DNA of 64,000 bases, taken from the NCBI GenBank assembly GCA_023238725.1, contig CM041544.1, positions 2,573,501 through 2,637,500 of the forward strand, read 5' to 3'. The notes under the pieces are model-generated. The model was given only the letters and a program-made list of their open reading frames with translations, was not told the DNA's origin and made no database searches. Of this stretch, positions 48,401-62,707 are shown piece by piece. Every line of letters starts with the position of its first letter. The stretch's first letter is position 1. Source of the DNA: Scortum barcoo. Taxonomy: Eukaryota; Chordata; Actinopteri; Centrarchiformes; Terapontidae. A program made the position numbers and the translations under genes.

Positions 48401-49198
48401 AACTGTGGTTATCATCATGTCGCTGCATGTCAGGGATTGCAGTCATATGCTAATGGTGAAAAATTTCAAAAAATGTCCAACAGGATAAAAAGATTGTCCT
48501 TATTTCTGGGTTGTCCATCCATCCCATTCTTGTGCACATGATATCTCTTTGATGGTTTAACCCTTTTGATTGGCTGGGAGTAAGTTGGCAAGATAAACAG
48601 CAATTAAGGTCTGATCCAAAGTTGTGGTGGGGAAGGGATATGTAGCAGCTAGAAAGTGTCCTGTAAAAATGGTCCATAAATGGTTTCATAAAAATCACCA
48701 GCTACAATAAAAATACCATCAGGTTGTTTTGTCATGTGACGATGTCATACAGTTCCTGTTGTGTTGAGTTTCAGATTTTCTGTTGTAGGGTTAGCCTTAT
48801 TTTATTCATGTCATTTTCCTGTAAATGGACATTAGCTAAGAATGGGCTGGGTAGTGAAGTAGCTTTATGTCCAAGCTGGGTTAACTCGTCCCCTTCTTCC
48901 TGTAGTATTTGGTCCGGCTTGTCTGGCTGTGTGGTCAGAGCATGTTATGGACACAACAGAACCACAGAGACCCTACAGTAGAAACAAAGCCATAATGTTG
49001 CTATAAAAGGCAGGGAGGGTCATCTGTATTCTGTTGTGTCCTGCTGTTCAAGCCCTCTGTCAGTCAGTCAGTTAGCTGTGATGTATAAATGGACGGAATC
49101 ATTCTCCATTCATGGTTTCATAATAGCGTTCAACATTTGACACAGAACATACCCTTATACCAGTTCAGGGTTTGTGGTTACCTCCTTTAAAGCTCTCT
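48401..49198. other. non-coding stretch
   Basis: No gene or recognised repeat. Confidence 0.5.
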
Positions 49199-49203
49199 CT
49201 CAT

Positions 49204-49236
<33 letters not shown>

Positions 49237-49237
49237 G
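49199..49237 (+). repeat. short (CT)n ... (CA)n microsatellite
   Basis: A brief CT run followed by a CA run. Same CT-to-CA arrangement as at 13685-13780. Confidence 0.75.
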
Positions 49238-50830
49238 GGCTTAATGGCTCCATGTAACAAGCTCGCGCTGTTCAGATAAGCCCATTTAGGCAGTGCTGCT
49301 CTAATTGAATTTGTCTGCTCCAGACTGAAATGAGTGTGATTTGTGAAGTGTGTGTATGTGTTTCTCTGTGTGTGTGTCAGTGCATAACGTGAACCTCGGC
49401 TGCTTTGGTGTCAAACTGGAATGTAATTTGTGTCCTCCAGAGATCCTAACTGTAGGAGGGAGGGATGGAGCTGCCAGTGAGGCTCTATGTTCGTCCATTT
49501 ACACGCTGACATTTTCCATCCACCTCGTCCATCCTCCATTTACTGATCTGTCCTCCCCCTGTCATTTCCTCTCCTTTTCAATAAATCAACTCCCTTTCCT
49601 TTTAGCTGCCTTCATGGAGGTGCCTTGAGATGCCTTGCATTTGGCTATTCTATTTTGAATTAAGATTTCCTTTAATGAAATGTAATCTTGATATACATTC
49701 AACAGTCTTTATTTTTAAATTTCAGCCTATAAAGGCATAATGAGTTTAAGCTGCCCCTCTTTAGTCAAGTGCCACTCAGATGTGATCTCAGGGAAGCAAA
49801 GAACACTAAACACTACCTGTAACCACACAACCTGACTACACTTCTACATTGTATTCACCTCTGTCAAGTTGCTTTTTAAAGATTCTGGGTACCATGTTTA
49901 AGTAAAGTGTACATGCTCTGAGACACCCTTCATATAGAGATCTTTCAAATCTTCAGATCTATCTTTTAGACTTGCTTTTCACCCAGCTGTTTTATTATTG
50001 TTCTGATTTTTTTTGTAATTATTATAGTATTTCTGCTCACCCCTGCTCATCACTAACACACCACCCTCTGATCTCCCTGTTTTATTGGCATCATTACAGT
50101 TTCCTAGAAACTGCAATAAGATAAAGTAAGCAAAAGTCCCCATTTCTGTGGACATCTGTACAAAAGATTGCACTTATGAAAGCCCTTGGAGGCATTACAG
50201 TAATTTATTACTTACTCTTTCTGACTTTGTCACCAGTTTGATTCCTGTCTGTTGCCCTCAAATGTTGTAAAGCAGCATGCCTTATAGCCTAAAGCAGCAG
50301 GTAAAATAAGGCCACCCAAAGGTACTGATATATGAAGAAATGGTTATTTTATTACATGCTCTCCAATCTCAAATTCCAGCAAATGGCTTAGAGGATTTGT
50401 CACTATTATATCACACCCGGGCAGTATCAGTTTGACAGCCGATTTAGGAAATGAGAAAGGCCTCTTTTGTCGTCATTCATCTGCTGATGGACCCGGAGTT
50501 AAACAGGCTGAATCCTCTACAATGGCCCATCTTGATTACCTTTACTACTGAGCGTGAAGTCATGATGATTACTATTATTATTCTGTTCGCACACACTTTA
50601 CACTGTTTCACTGATGGAACACCACATGGGTTTGAGTTACACAAGAACTCTGCTGTACAGTGCTGCACAGTTACACAATTACCTTCATTAAGTAGGTGTG
50701 TGTGGTACGTGTGTGTACATTGCACGCATTCTTGTGCTATTTGCTATTTGTGTTAGTTTACAAGTGCATGGTGCTGAGTGCAACAGATGGCCTGCATGCA
50801 TGTTTGTGTGTATAATACAGTGTGTGCATG

Positions 50831-50917
50831 TCTCTCTCTCTCTCTCTCTCACTGCGTGTGTGTGTCTGTGTGTGTGTGTGTGCGTGCATGCGTGTGTGTG
50901 TGTGTGTGTGTGTGTGT
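50831..50917 (+). repeat. compound microsatellite (TC)n ... (GT)n
   Basis: (TC)10 at 50831-50850, then GT units with single-base interruptions to 50917. Overlapping open frames are artefacts. Confidence 0.9.
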
Positions 50918-53900
50918 CCAAAGTGCAACTGCTGAAAACACAGCAGTTTTTGTCAGGGTCAGCTGGCCAGCGCTTCCATTACTGTGCATTTGCAGAAAGT
51001 ATCGTCATGACGAGCTGAAAGTACACACATGCACAGTCACGCTGTCAGTCAGTCATCTAGTTTCTGTCAAGGGAGTGTATAATATATTACACTGCTATTA
51101 ATAAACATAAGCCTCATACTTCTGGATACCTGCAGCTTTTGGGCTGTCACTGTAATAAACCTGAGCACAAACACGTGGCGATTCTTTGATCTTTTTAACT
51201 ACTTAAGCAGATCCTGCTTTACATCGTCTGATATTCAGATGTAGGATTTTAATATTACTAAATAATTTCTATATTTCGGTGGATTCATTTGTCTTACCAC
51301 AAACAGTTGGACAGCCGTCACTGAAAGGTGGACAGCCTGTACAGGTTCAGGTTGGTTTTTCTGTACAAGACTACAGTGGCCAACATGTACAAACATGCAC
51401 AAACTGAAGAAAACACATGCAGATAGATAAACCACAGGCAAATACAGAAACGTTGCAAATACAGAGATGCTCATGCTTTCAGAGGACATTAAAAAGGTTA
51501 AGTTTCTCTGTGTTTGCCCTTGTTGGCCACTGCACAGGACAGATAAAGGGCAAAGAAAAATGGAAGAAACTCCAGGAAGAGCAACTGTGGAGAAACCCTC
51601 TCTCAGGACAGACAGACGTGCAGTAGATGTCGTGTGTACAGAATAGATCGACATTGTAAAGTTACAGTACGGATAATCAAGATGACAGATTACAATAGAT
51701 GTGTACACCTCAGGTTACTCTTTGTCCTCAAGTTTATCAGTTTGTCTTTTAATGAAAGAAATTCAGACAGATAATAGTATACCAGGTACAAGGCCTGAAG
51801 TAATCGACGAATAAGCAGCTAACTGAAAATTAAGGTAAAAAGATTTAAAGTTTGATTTAATGGACCCAACAGAGTCTGACTGTCTTCTCATCAGCAGGAA
51901 GGTTATTTAAGTAACGAGACATGGTCAGCTCTCCATTGTCACACCATATTACAGTGTCAGTGAAGGAATGTAAACAGACGTAAACTAGAGTATACACTTA
52001 AAAGAACTGCTGTTTCAGGGGGAGTTATGTACTACAGCTATTTCCCTTGGCTGGTCACTTTAAACACGGAACAGTAATGTCAGTATGTCAGTAGTTAGCG
52101 GCTCTCCCTGTGACAGTTGCTAACACTGACTTTGACTAACTTATGCACTGTGTCTACATTTTGTCATACCAACTGTTAACTACATGGATTTTATATATAT
52201 ATATATATATATACACTAATTAACAATTAAACACAACACTTGACTGGTAAGGTCAGAAAGTAGATATCGCTGTGTGAGTACTTCAATCAGTTTGCTGACT
52301 TTAAGACTCTTCTCTATCAGTGACACTTAATAAATAAAAAAGAAATCACAGCCGTCATATATCATGAGTCATCTGCATTTCTCCACCACTCTATGAAAAA
52401 TAAATTTTCTATAAAACCTCACCGTACAATGCAGTTATCATTTAACTAATGAGTGCTGACTATTAACCTATTAAGTCTGACATGCATAAAACCCTGCTAT
52501 AGCCAGTACAAAGTGAAAATACTGAACATACTAATATTGTCACCCATTCAGATAAATCTGGCACTGCTAGCCCAAGGTTAATTAACCTCATCTTAGTAAA
52601 GCATGATTGAAAAATTCCGTTTAAAATCTAAATTACAAGTTATTTATATAATGGAGGCTAGACCAGTTTCAGATGCATTAGCACATTGCATTGCAGTGTA
52701 TCACAGAGGTGACACACCAGTTTGCATACATGCTTGCTGAAGCTGGATTTTGGCTGTGCAACATTAAAACGATGCCCCAGGAAACATAAAGATATGCAAA
52801 AGAAAACCTAAAGGTGGGAGCTGATTTACAGATGGGAGACAACTAGAGACAACTGGTTTGTCTGCCTGTGTGTTGAAAAGAAAACAGGAAATCAAATTTG
52901 TTGTGTGTGTTTGTGTCAGCATGGTACTGTACATGTGTGCACGTATGAGGGCAGAAGAATTAGCTTCCTTGTTTTACATCAACAGAAAGACATCATATTG
53001 TCAAACTCCACCAATGAGATGTTTGGATTGAAACAAACTCAATAGAGGACTGTGGGGCGACTGACAATGTGTGTGACGTGTGTTGACAGGCTGACGCAGG
53101 CTGTGACTGTGTGTGTGTTTGAAGAACACTGAGCATTTACCTTGGCGGTGTGTCATAACAGCTATGTGCCAAGCTGAAGGTCGCTACGTCTTTCAGGATC
53201 ACTGTGAGTGATTCTGGATGAGGCACGCACATCTCTTCCTCCATCCTGTCTCTTTAGTATATCCGTGCTGCTTTCACCCCTCTCCTCCTTATCATGTGAT
53301 TCTGCTTTTTATCTTTACTGGAACACTGCTCTTTCTGTGCTCCTTCCATGACTTTCTCTTCTTAAAACCTCTCAGTAAACAGACACTTTTTATTTTTTTC
53401 AAAAAAATATTTGTCATTAATGTAAGATTATGTTCACACTGACATATACAGATAAATAACACACAACTTAACAACTCACACACACACACACACGCAGCAC
53501 ACACACAAGCATATTCAAATGCCATATTCAAATCTCTAGTTGTGGCAGCAGTTCCGCTGTGTGGATGCTGAAATACTGGGCTAGTTTTGAAGCATCCATA
53601 TATCCCACACCCTCTGCATGTAGCCCCTCCCACAGTATATAGGTGTGCAAACACACACATATTCAAGTTCAGGGTTGCTAATAGTCTCTTAATGTAATTC
53701 ATTGTATTTTCATGTGTCTGTAAAAATAAAAATAAAATTTGCTTTTAGGTATTTATGACCTCACCTGCACCTTCTTATGTATGTTTTTGGAAATTCATGT
53801 CAGTCTCATGTCTGAATAAACACCCAAGTCACTTTTCCTTAAAGCTTATGACTGTAATTTTACTAGATTTGGAGATTTCTTTAATGCTTCCAGTTAAAGC

Positions 53901-55387
53901 ACATTGTTAAATTAAGATTTATTAGATAATTAGAATATTCTTAGGAGGGCTACAACAGCTTTGTCAAGCATGAAAATTCAACCATCTTAACTCAAGGCAA
54001 GACTAACTTTTTCTGAGAATATTAAAATATAGTGTAACAGTAGCATACCTATAGATGATACTGTATGTCAAGTTAGACAATTAACAAATTGTCTGTTATA
54101 CAATAATATCTATTAAAACCAAAATTGGCCATCAAAGGCTACTGGTCATTCCAGCCCAAGTAAAGCTGCAGCTGAAGAGCAACAGTGCATTATGTTTCCA
54201 ATTTCAGTGTCATATGTAAGAGGAAGTTTCTTTTGCTACTAGGTCCACCTGCTAGCTAACTCAGTTGACAAAGGTTAATATAAGAAAAACCATAAGGAAA
54301 ACCTTAATGATTGCAGAACAGCAGTTTTTCTACATTTTCATCTTTCAATCATGAAAACTATTTGCAGAACAAATATCCAGAAAAACACCAGGAGCCAAAC
54401 GTCACACCAGAAGTAATTCATTTAAGCCAAAGGAACATTTATGTATGTTTGAATGACAAAAAGTCAAAGCCATCACATAAACAGATCATGAATCCAGCAA
54501 TGTTATATATTCAATGTTTCTGTTAATTCTTTGTCTTTGCTCCTCATCATGATGACTTGCTCTCATGTCGACTTCCTAACTCAAATAAAAACCATAGCAT
54601 GTACTGAGGACACACACTTTAATAATAGATAACTTCAACAGGCCTAAAAGTCACATGTTCAGGTCTGTAAGCATTCTGTAGAAGCAACCAATGATTGAAA
54701 TATTTTCAGAAAGGAGGTTTAAGGAGAAAAACAATGAGATGCACAATGTTTTTTTTTTTTTTTAGTTTACAGAGGCTTAATATCTGAAGGTGTCTCAGTG
54801 ATAAGACATCATACTACTTTACCATCCATACTGGCTGATAACAGAGTGTATTTAGCAAAAAACAATAGTCATGTGGTTCCACATAGTTATATAGACAATG
54901 TTTAGATGATATGGCCTATGGTGTGATGAGGAGCCCTCCTTCATATATGAATATACTTACACATGATGTACAGTGTGGTTTTCTCAACATCCAAGTGTGA
55001 AACACACACCTGCCCCCTGTGCTGCCTGCAGCCTCTTGAGGGCTGGAGGCAGAAAGAGAGTGTGTATTTGAGTGTGTGAGTGACAGGCAGAGACTGAGTA
55101 AAAGCACCCCTGTGTATGATCATGTGTGCGTACAGAATGTGTGAGTGTGTGAGTGTCAGTGTAGGTTTATTCTCAAGGGTTTCAGACACTGCAGTGTTAG
55201 GATCTTGCCTCGCTAGCGTGCCAAAGGTGTGAAACAGGAATGTGAGGGGGAGGGGGTCCTCACACCTTTCACTTCCTGTTCCTGATGTCAGGCTGCTCCC
55301 CTGTTATAGGTGTGTCAGTGCAACAATGTTGAGCACAGGTGAACAAGCTGCATTCAAGAAAAAAAAGAAGGATAAGGAAGGATAAGG
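50918..55387. other. non-coding stretch
   Basis: AT-rich sequence with no supported gene. Contains a short (AT)n at about 52191-52212, a (CA)n patch at about 53477-53493 and a T16 run near 54749-54764. Confidence 0.5.
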
Positions 55388-55560
55388 TGAGATGGGCCTT
55401 TATTGACCCACACTGTGAAATGTAGGAGTCGTAGCTGCACAGGGACAGAAATAAGTTCAGATAAATTGAAAAGAGTAAAAAAATATTAGAATATAAAATC
55501 TAAATAAAAGACTAAAAATAGAAAATAGAAAAAATAGAAACGTACTGAACAAAATGCTCA
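55388..55560 (+). repeat. fish repeat of the TTTATTGACCCACACTG type
   Basis: GGGCCTTTATTGACCCACAC followed by GTGAAAT..GTAG, then a long A/T-rich segment of AAAATAGAAA words and GTACTGAACAAAATGCTCAG. This arrangement is common in percomorph genomes; class not known to me. Confidence 0.45.
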
Positions 55561-55763
55561 GTGTAATCAGTATGCATATAGTACCTTTAACCAGAGTTGC
55601 TCTAATCTAGTGAAATACCAAATATATAGGAGTGGTTACTAGCACCATGTCAGGAAAGTATAATATATGTAGAGCGATATGCTACCATCAACTAAAACAT
55701 TGTAAACAAGAATAGTGTACATATATGTACCATATTATAATCTCAATATACAGTATATAACAA

Positions 55764-55850
55764 CAAGCCTGGACCCTCAGCAGATTTTTATTCAGAGTGA
55801 ACAGATCCTCAGAGGATGTCTCCACTGCCCAAACAGCACCAAGGAAAGAA
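55764..55850 (+). pseudogene. small Rex1-like LINE fragment
   Basis: AAGCCTGGACCCTCAGCAGA..TTCAGAGTGAACAGATCCTC..GAGGATGTCTCC matches the same reverse-transcriptase segment (LDPQQF..RxNRSTEDA) that opens the 40622 fragment. Only about 90 bases are recognisable. Confidence 0.5.
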
Positions 55851-57554
55851 AAGATTCAATAGTACCATCAATGCAGGGGGGATAGAAACAGGGAGAGAGA
55901 TGTAGTGAATGCAGTATGTGGGTGTATGCTCCAGGCTGAACTAGTGATGACACTCTGATGTCCTCCTAGAGGCTCACTGTGTGTATGTGTGTGTGTGGTG
56001 GTCCGTATTAGATACAGGAGTATGCTCCACTGGTACTTTTTTACCTCAGTGTAACTCAATCCAAACAAGCTTATTTGCAGTACTTACCAGAGGGAAAAGT
56101 GAAAAGAGAGAAAGAGAAAGCAGTTAGTCAGGAGCAGTTTGTATTCAAGACAGATTAATAACAGAGCGAGGGGAGCTGATGTACAGTATCCTTGTGGACT
56201 CATGTAGCATTTGCAACAATACATTTTCTCATACTCAGTATAATGCACCCCTATGCATGTGTCAGCAATGCTGTGCAAAGGTTCATATTGCATTTATGTC
56301 TCTTTTAAACCACTTCAACTTGCTAGCATGATTTCATGTCTCCCTCGATGCCTCTCACTGTTACATAGCTTTGTTGGTTATAAATACAATCAGCTGTATA
56401 TATTTAAATAACTAAGAACTATGATGTGGCTAATGTTGTATCAAGCTCAAAGAATGGAAATAAATCATGATTCAGACCATTTGGAATAAATAAAACATTG
56501 TTTGGGAGGCTTTGAGGCTCTGCGCAGCATCCAGGAAGTTCATTTATTATCAGTCATCCTCTCCTGTCAAAATGTCTGTCAGCACATTCCTATTTGCTCA
56601 TCTATCGTATGTGGTTAAAAATGACCTTCACAATAAAGGCAGGAGCAGATTATTAGTATTTAGTATTAGTATTAGTATTAGCATGTATGTAAGACTTTGA
56701 CGCAACTTACCTGAAAATGATTTGACTTTGTGAAGGTCAACAGCCAAATCAGACCAGCTATTCAAGATGAAGTCAGGCAACACAGACAAATATGACCCCA
56801 GGACAGTTTGTGCAGTCTGTGTGTTTTTATTTTTGCAAACAACCTGTACTGACTTCACACATTGTCAGTCTGTACACTGCTAGCTAACACCTACAGATAA
56901 TGCCTGTGCAGAGTGTTCCTGTGCTGATCAGAACTCCAGTTTCTCTCCTTTTCCCCACGTCTCTGTATATTAGTGAGTGAAAATGACATGACCTTGGAAT
57001 AAATTTAAAGGTAAACATTTTCAGCTCCTTTGGACTTCTCCTTAATTTACGCTGTTCAGGTTGAATTTTTTTTACTGTCTATGTAATTACACAACCTCTT
57101 AAGTTTGCTTCACATCTTTCTTATCCTTTATTCGTTCTTTTAAAAATGGATTGCTTCGTCTTTTGGTTGTCAGAAAAAGTGCCCATGTGTCAGATTTATT
57201 TATTCATTCATTTCTGCCTTTAACCTGAAATCCTTAAACTCCTTAAACAAAATCCCTTGGCATGGTGTTATCCATTAATTTTTATGTCTAATTTTTCTAA
57301 GATTTTCTAAGACACCAAACCTGCAAGCTGATAGAACAAGTGAATTTTTGGATCAAAACCTTGCCTTCTGCAGGTTTACTGTATATGAGATGTGTCTTTT
57401 TTATGAGGAAGTGAATCAGGAAATGCCGGAGTATCTGTCAGAAAAGTGATTAAGTGTTGACCTGAGGGCCTGGTGGATTATAGGATGCTTCAGTACAGTG
57501 AGGGACACACACATGGGCCAAGATGAACAAATGGAAGCACACACATGCATAATA
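55851..57554. other. non-coding stretch
   Basis: No gene or recognised repeat. Short TTAGTA units at about 56652-56680. Confidence 0.5.
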
Positions 57555-57575
57555 ACACACACACACACACACACA
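57555..57575 (+). repeat. (CA)n microsatellite
   Basis: About 10 CA units. Confidence 0.85.
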
Positions 57576-58261
57576 ATGGTGACACAGCCGGGGAGGTCAG
57601 CAAAGGTCTCTGGCAAAGTTCGGCTGAAGCTGGCAGCTTAGGTAGGCGTGTTTAAGTACAGGCTGTGTGAGCGTGCATGAGCTTGTGTGGTGTGAGGCGT
57701 GTGTGCGCGTGTGTGTGATCAGAGGTCCTATGTTAAGGACAGGCCTGCTAACTAGGCCAACAGCTGCTTCCCTGGCAATTCATCTCCAGTGAGCTTGGAA
57801 GCCCTTTTTCCTATTATTTCAGCACAGGAACATTTTGTATATTAATAGAGCTTACATTCTAGTTTACTGACCATCACACACCTACACACATACACACACT
57901 TGTTTAAAATCCCTTTGTAGATGCGTACACATAAAAAGTGTCCAGGTGTCGGCTCCAAGCCTGCTCCGTGTGTTATGTATTCAAATAGATGCAGCATATT
58001 CACCTTCTGCTTGTGTGTGTTGCAGCGTGGGTGGTTATGATTGTGCTCTACGGAAATTAGTCTTTGTTTAAATTCAGAAAAGCTGCAGCTCTGTCCCTCG
58101 ACCACCTATTTTGTATGTGTGAGGTGTGTGTGTCTGCCCTTTGACGGTGGACAGAGGGCCAGTTCCCCTGTTCAAAGAGATCCTCAGCTTGTGTTCTCTC
58201 TATTCCATCTTTCCTTACCAAAAAGAAGAAAGATATTTCAGAACAGAGTACTGGAAAATTA

Positions 58262-58320
58262 ACACACACACACACATACACACAGACACACAGATACACA
58301 AACACAAACTCTCTCTCTCT
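58262..58320 (+). repeat. (CA)n-rich tract ending in (CT)n
   Basis: Interrupted CA units followed by a short CT run. Nearby are (GT)n at 58433-58450, (GAAA)n at 58536-58556 and (CA)n at about 58629-58650, making 58.26-58.66 kb a microsatellite cluster. Confidence 0.85.
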
Positions 58321-58535
58321 TCCTCGCTGACACACTCTCTTCCTCTTCCATCACTCTCTCTGACACAGACAGTGAGGTGCATTGAAGCGAAGCAGAGCAC
58401 ACAGCTGTAGACCAGCCCAGAGGCCTGCCCCTGTGTGTGTGTGTGTGTGTGCGTGTGTTTGACAGCCTGGGCCACTGAGACACAACCACAGGCTTAAGCA
58501 GGTCAACATGAGAAGAGGACAGTATAAATGTATGA

Positions 58536-58556
58536 GAAAGAAAGAAAGAAAGAAAG
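58536..58556 (+). repeat. (GAAA)5 tetranucleotide microsatellite
   Basis: Five uninterrupted GAAA units. Confidence 0.9.
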
Positions 58557-58659
58557 AGGGAGCGAGGTGGAGAAGCACAGGTTGATCAGTCAGTGTTTGC
58601 TCTTTAATGAGAATATTTATCGGCTTCACATACACACACACACACACACATACACACAC

Positions 58660-61600
58660 TGACACTGACTGGTTAAGCCGTGTTTGAGGCTTGATAAATG
58701 ACCACATTCAGTGGTCAGCTTCTCTTCCTCTCCAGCTGCTCTGCCACATGCTCACTTGGAGTTGTACAACATGTACAGCAGGCTTCTAGTTTCATCGTGG
58801 TAAACTGCCAGAAATGGCTGGTTATGCTGCAGCAGTGCGTATTCGCTGCAGTCTTAACAGAATCTTCCCTTTGCGTTGAATATGAATATCCCACCTACAT
58901 TGTTCAGCTTTGACTGCACAACAACTCAGACTGTCCTAAATGTGTCCTGTTATCAGGAGAACTTCTGACCAGGATGTACAGACTGATTTTTAGATTCACA
59001 TTTTGACAAAAAAAAATGCATGTAACTAAATGCTCAGGGCGAGGTTCTTTTGGGGGGTAGCATGAGTCAGGTAACAGAAAACAACTTTTCACTGTCAACA
59101 CAGGAGACAAACATTTGATGAAGTTCATTTTTATAATCATTATTACTTCCTATCCAGGTGATTATCAGTCAAGTGACTGACTGTGAGGCTCCTCTCTTAC
59201 CTGAGTTTGTAAAAAAATAAACATTTTACAGCTATCTATAGTAACTGTCACAAACAACAGAGGACTATGATGGAAAACAGGAAGTACGGCCAGTAGCTGC
59301 CCATCCATGGCAGGAATCAGAGTGGACTGACAGAAAGATAAAAGAGGACAGATTGAGGACAGATACAGTCAGTAGTACAATTCAGATACACCTCCCACTA
59401 CGAGTGTGTGTTATGATAAAGTCACTCGCCTGTAATTGAAAGTCAAACACAAATATTCACACACATGTTTACAATGAGTGTTGCCATTGATTGGATTACT
59501 AATTATTTCCTTTGATTTCTTTTGCAGCTCTGATATCTGCTGGCTGCTGCACCAACTCCTGTAGGAGTGTAAAGCTTTGGGACAAGTGAGTTCACATGCA
59601 CACAGCAAATATAATAAAGATAAAAATGGTACAGTTGAAAAAATTCTTTTTTTTTTGGCCACTTAAGGGGGAAGAAACACTATAGCAAGATTTAAACACA
59701 CCTTCTGATGTTTTAGCAAACAGTTGCCTAATTTCAAAGATGCAGAGCAACATTAACATTAATTTACAGTGTGTTTCTGGGCATCTGATGAATGTAATAT
59801 GTAACAGACTGCATATGTGATACTGACTTTCTTTTAGCTTTAGTTTGGTCTCCACCAACTCTTAAAGAAAATGTCTGGCTCTTTAGCCGCTATATGCTCC
59901 ACAACGTTTGTTGGGTGGGTTTATCAAATCTCCATTGCTGATAGCAGCTGCCTGCGGCTGCAGTGGACATTTTTTTGATGGCAGTATTTGTGGGCTGCAA
60001 AACCAAAACAATAAGCTGAAAGATGCTAAAATTCTCCACGTTGTTGATATGAACCACAGAGCTGGGTGATCATTCTCAGCTCACTTCAAACCAGTAACAG
60101 CACAAACAAAACGTGTTAAATAAGTAAACCATATTCATGTAAAATGACCAAACCATAGAAGCTAGCACAGATTGTTTCAGCTGAAAAACTTGCCCTGTGT
60201 AACTTATGCTCCTCCTCGGTTGATAAAACCTGCAAATTCCCAGAAAAAATAACGATCTGAGCTCAGTGGTAGCTACAACCATGGAGGCCCTGAGCCATTT
60301 TGGTGAGGTTGGAGCTGTATAGTAAAAGACAAATCGTGTGTGTACGTGTGTGTGTGTGGATCAGGGGTCACCCTGGTGTGACCCCTGCTTTAATGCACTG
60401 GCTGCAGGGTGAGTGATGGCACTGGGTTAATATTTAATGATGAAGCAGTTCTTAATGGGGGAATAAATCAGTCTCCATCTTTACCTGGAAAGGACAGATC
60501 ACTGCATTCTGCTGAGCACAGGCTCCACACCACATATAAAGACACACACACACACATACATGCAACCACATGCAGTAATTGCACTGTTGCTTCTTGTCTT
60601 TCAGCTTTGATGCCTCCTGACCATGGCATGCCTCTTGATCAGATGCTGCTGTGACAACACACACCCTAGAGAGAGAGAGGAAGAGGGTCATTAGCAGGAT
60701 GGATGGAAGGACATGTCGACTGATGCATAACTGGACTGGTCATGGAATTCAAAATCAAGCAGTGAAAGGCAAGGGAGCAGATGAGTGAAACAAGGCAACA
60801 AAAGAGGAGAAACACTGGAAACACTTGAACACGCTTTCTGCCCTGTCTGCTGCTGCTGCTATGCATTTCCTGTGGAGGGACTCAGTATCATATTTCGGAT
60901 GGGTAGAGGCTCATCTCTGCATTGCCAAAATGACGAGAAACAAACAAGAATAAGCTGAGAACAATTGTATTTGCCAACAAAACCTCTTTGGAAAGACAGA
61001 GACCTTCTGGATGAAGAAGCTGTACAAGGAAGAGCAACTGCTAACACTGGAGGCTACAGCCCCTTCTCTTCACAATCACTCAATCAATGATTATTTTAAA
61101 ACTTAATACCTAACATGAGGATGGTAACTATTTTTATAAAGTCATTGTGGACCTTGAAGTAAAGCACAAAATGAGTTACTGGGTAATTTTAAGTAAAAGG
61201 TGTTTTCTGTGTTATTTGAAAGATAATTCTGTTTTATTACAACCTGGGTCTCTTGTTGTAGTCATTTTGTTCTGTTATTTGTGGCAACATTGTACTCACC
61301 AAAGTAAGTGCATAGATCTGGGAACAAGGCAACATCTCCTCAATGGTCCAACAGGGCAAGGAACATGTTAGGTGAGACAATCAGACAGGTCATGACCAAT
61401 CCAACTTAGCTAGGCTATCTAAACCACTTTATTTTGTCGTAATACTGAAAGTGGGTGCACCCCAAACGTCGATAGTAATCCCTCACTGCACATGAAAACT
61501 ATTTGACTGTAACAGCATTTTTCCTGCCAATGTGGAAAACTGCACTGACCTGAAATTGGTAGCAGAGCTGACCAGAGCCAACTTGTGTCTCCAGCTGCTA

Positions 61601-62707
61601 ACTGGTGGTTTAAGAGAACCCAGTGCGTTAAAAGTCTCACTGTTTTCAGCTCTCTTCCTTTCCTTTATTTTATCTCAGTAGTCAATTGACAGAAAATTCA
61701 TTGTAATTTTGAGAATCTGTCAGTCATTCTATCAAGTCATTTTGTTTTCGTTACAATGCTGAAATCCTTTGGCCTCAGCCTCTGAAATGTGAATAGTTGT
61801 TAAACAGGCAAACCGGGAGATCAGCCAAAGAATCCAAACTTAACCAGAGAGGGGACAGGTGAATAATCATGAATCCAGGAATCAGGCAAATAAAAAAATA
61901 ATGCTGGGCCGCTATAGAAGAGGAAAAATAAATAATGTACCGGCATGCTACTTGAATTAAACTTAGGGGGTACTTAGGGGGGCATGGCTGGATCTGGAGT
62001 GACATGAAAGGTCATATATGACAGAAAGAATGGGGCAATAAACAGAATGAATGTTATATTCTAGTTAGAACTGTGATAGGCATCTTTTCCATGTCATGAA
62101 CCAAATGATTAATCAATAGATTGATTGATAGATAATCAATAGATCTAAAGAGTAAGCAACATTGAAAACGATCATTAGTTGCACCCTAAAATGATGAGTA
62201 CTATGTTATTATTACTGAATGAAATGTTGGTCAAAACTACAACACTAAAAGCCAGGTTGTTATAAAAATGAATGATTCTTTAAATCAGCCTTGCAGTTAA
62301 TTCAAATTAATGAAATTTGACACAGCAGTTACCAGCACAGAGACATATAGGGATGTGTAGTAGACATTTAAATATGTCTTTGTTTAAGGGAGAAGCAAAA
62401 GTTTTACTTATTTTATGCTCTTCATTCAGCGTTTGTGTCATGGTCCATCCCTATACTGACAGTGTTATAGTACTCTAAACCTTATGTCAGCGTTCAGTCA
62501 TATATAGTATATGGTGCTGTGTGTGTGTGTGCCTGTCATTTTCCACACTCCCAGGTAAGTAGACACAGACAACATGCCTTATGCAACATTTTATCACAGC
62601 ATGTTAAGGAGATATGAAGTTGGAGATGCCGCACAGGGACATAGGTTAATCAGGAAAGGATTTGTGAGCTGTACAGCGGATATCCAATGCTGCATCCCCT
62701 TTATCTA
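58660..62707. other. non-coding stretch
   Basis: AT-rich without a supported gene. It includes a perfect 10-bp hairpin at 60362-60387 (CAGGGGTCAC, loop CCTGGT, GTGACCCCTG). Confidence 0.5.
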
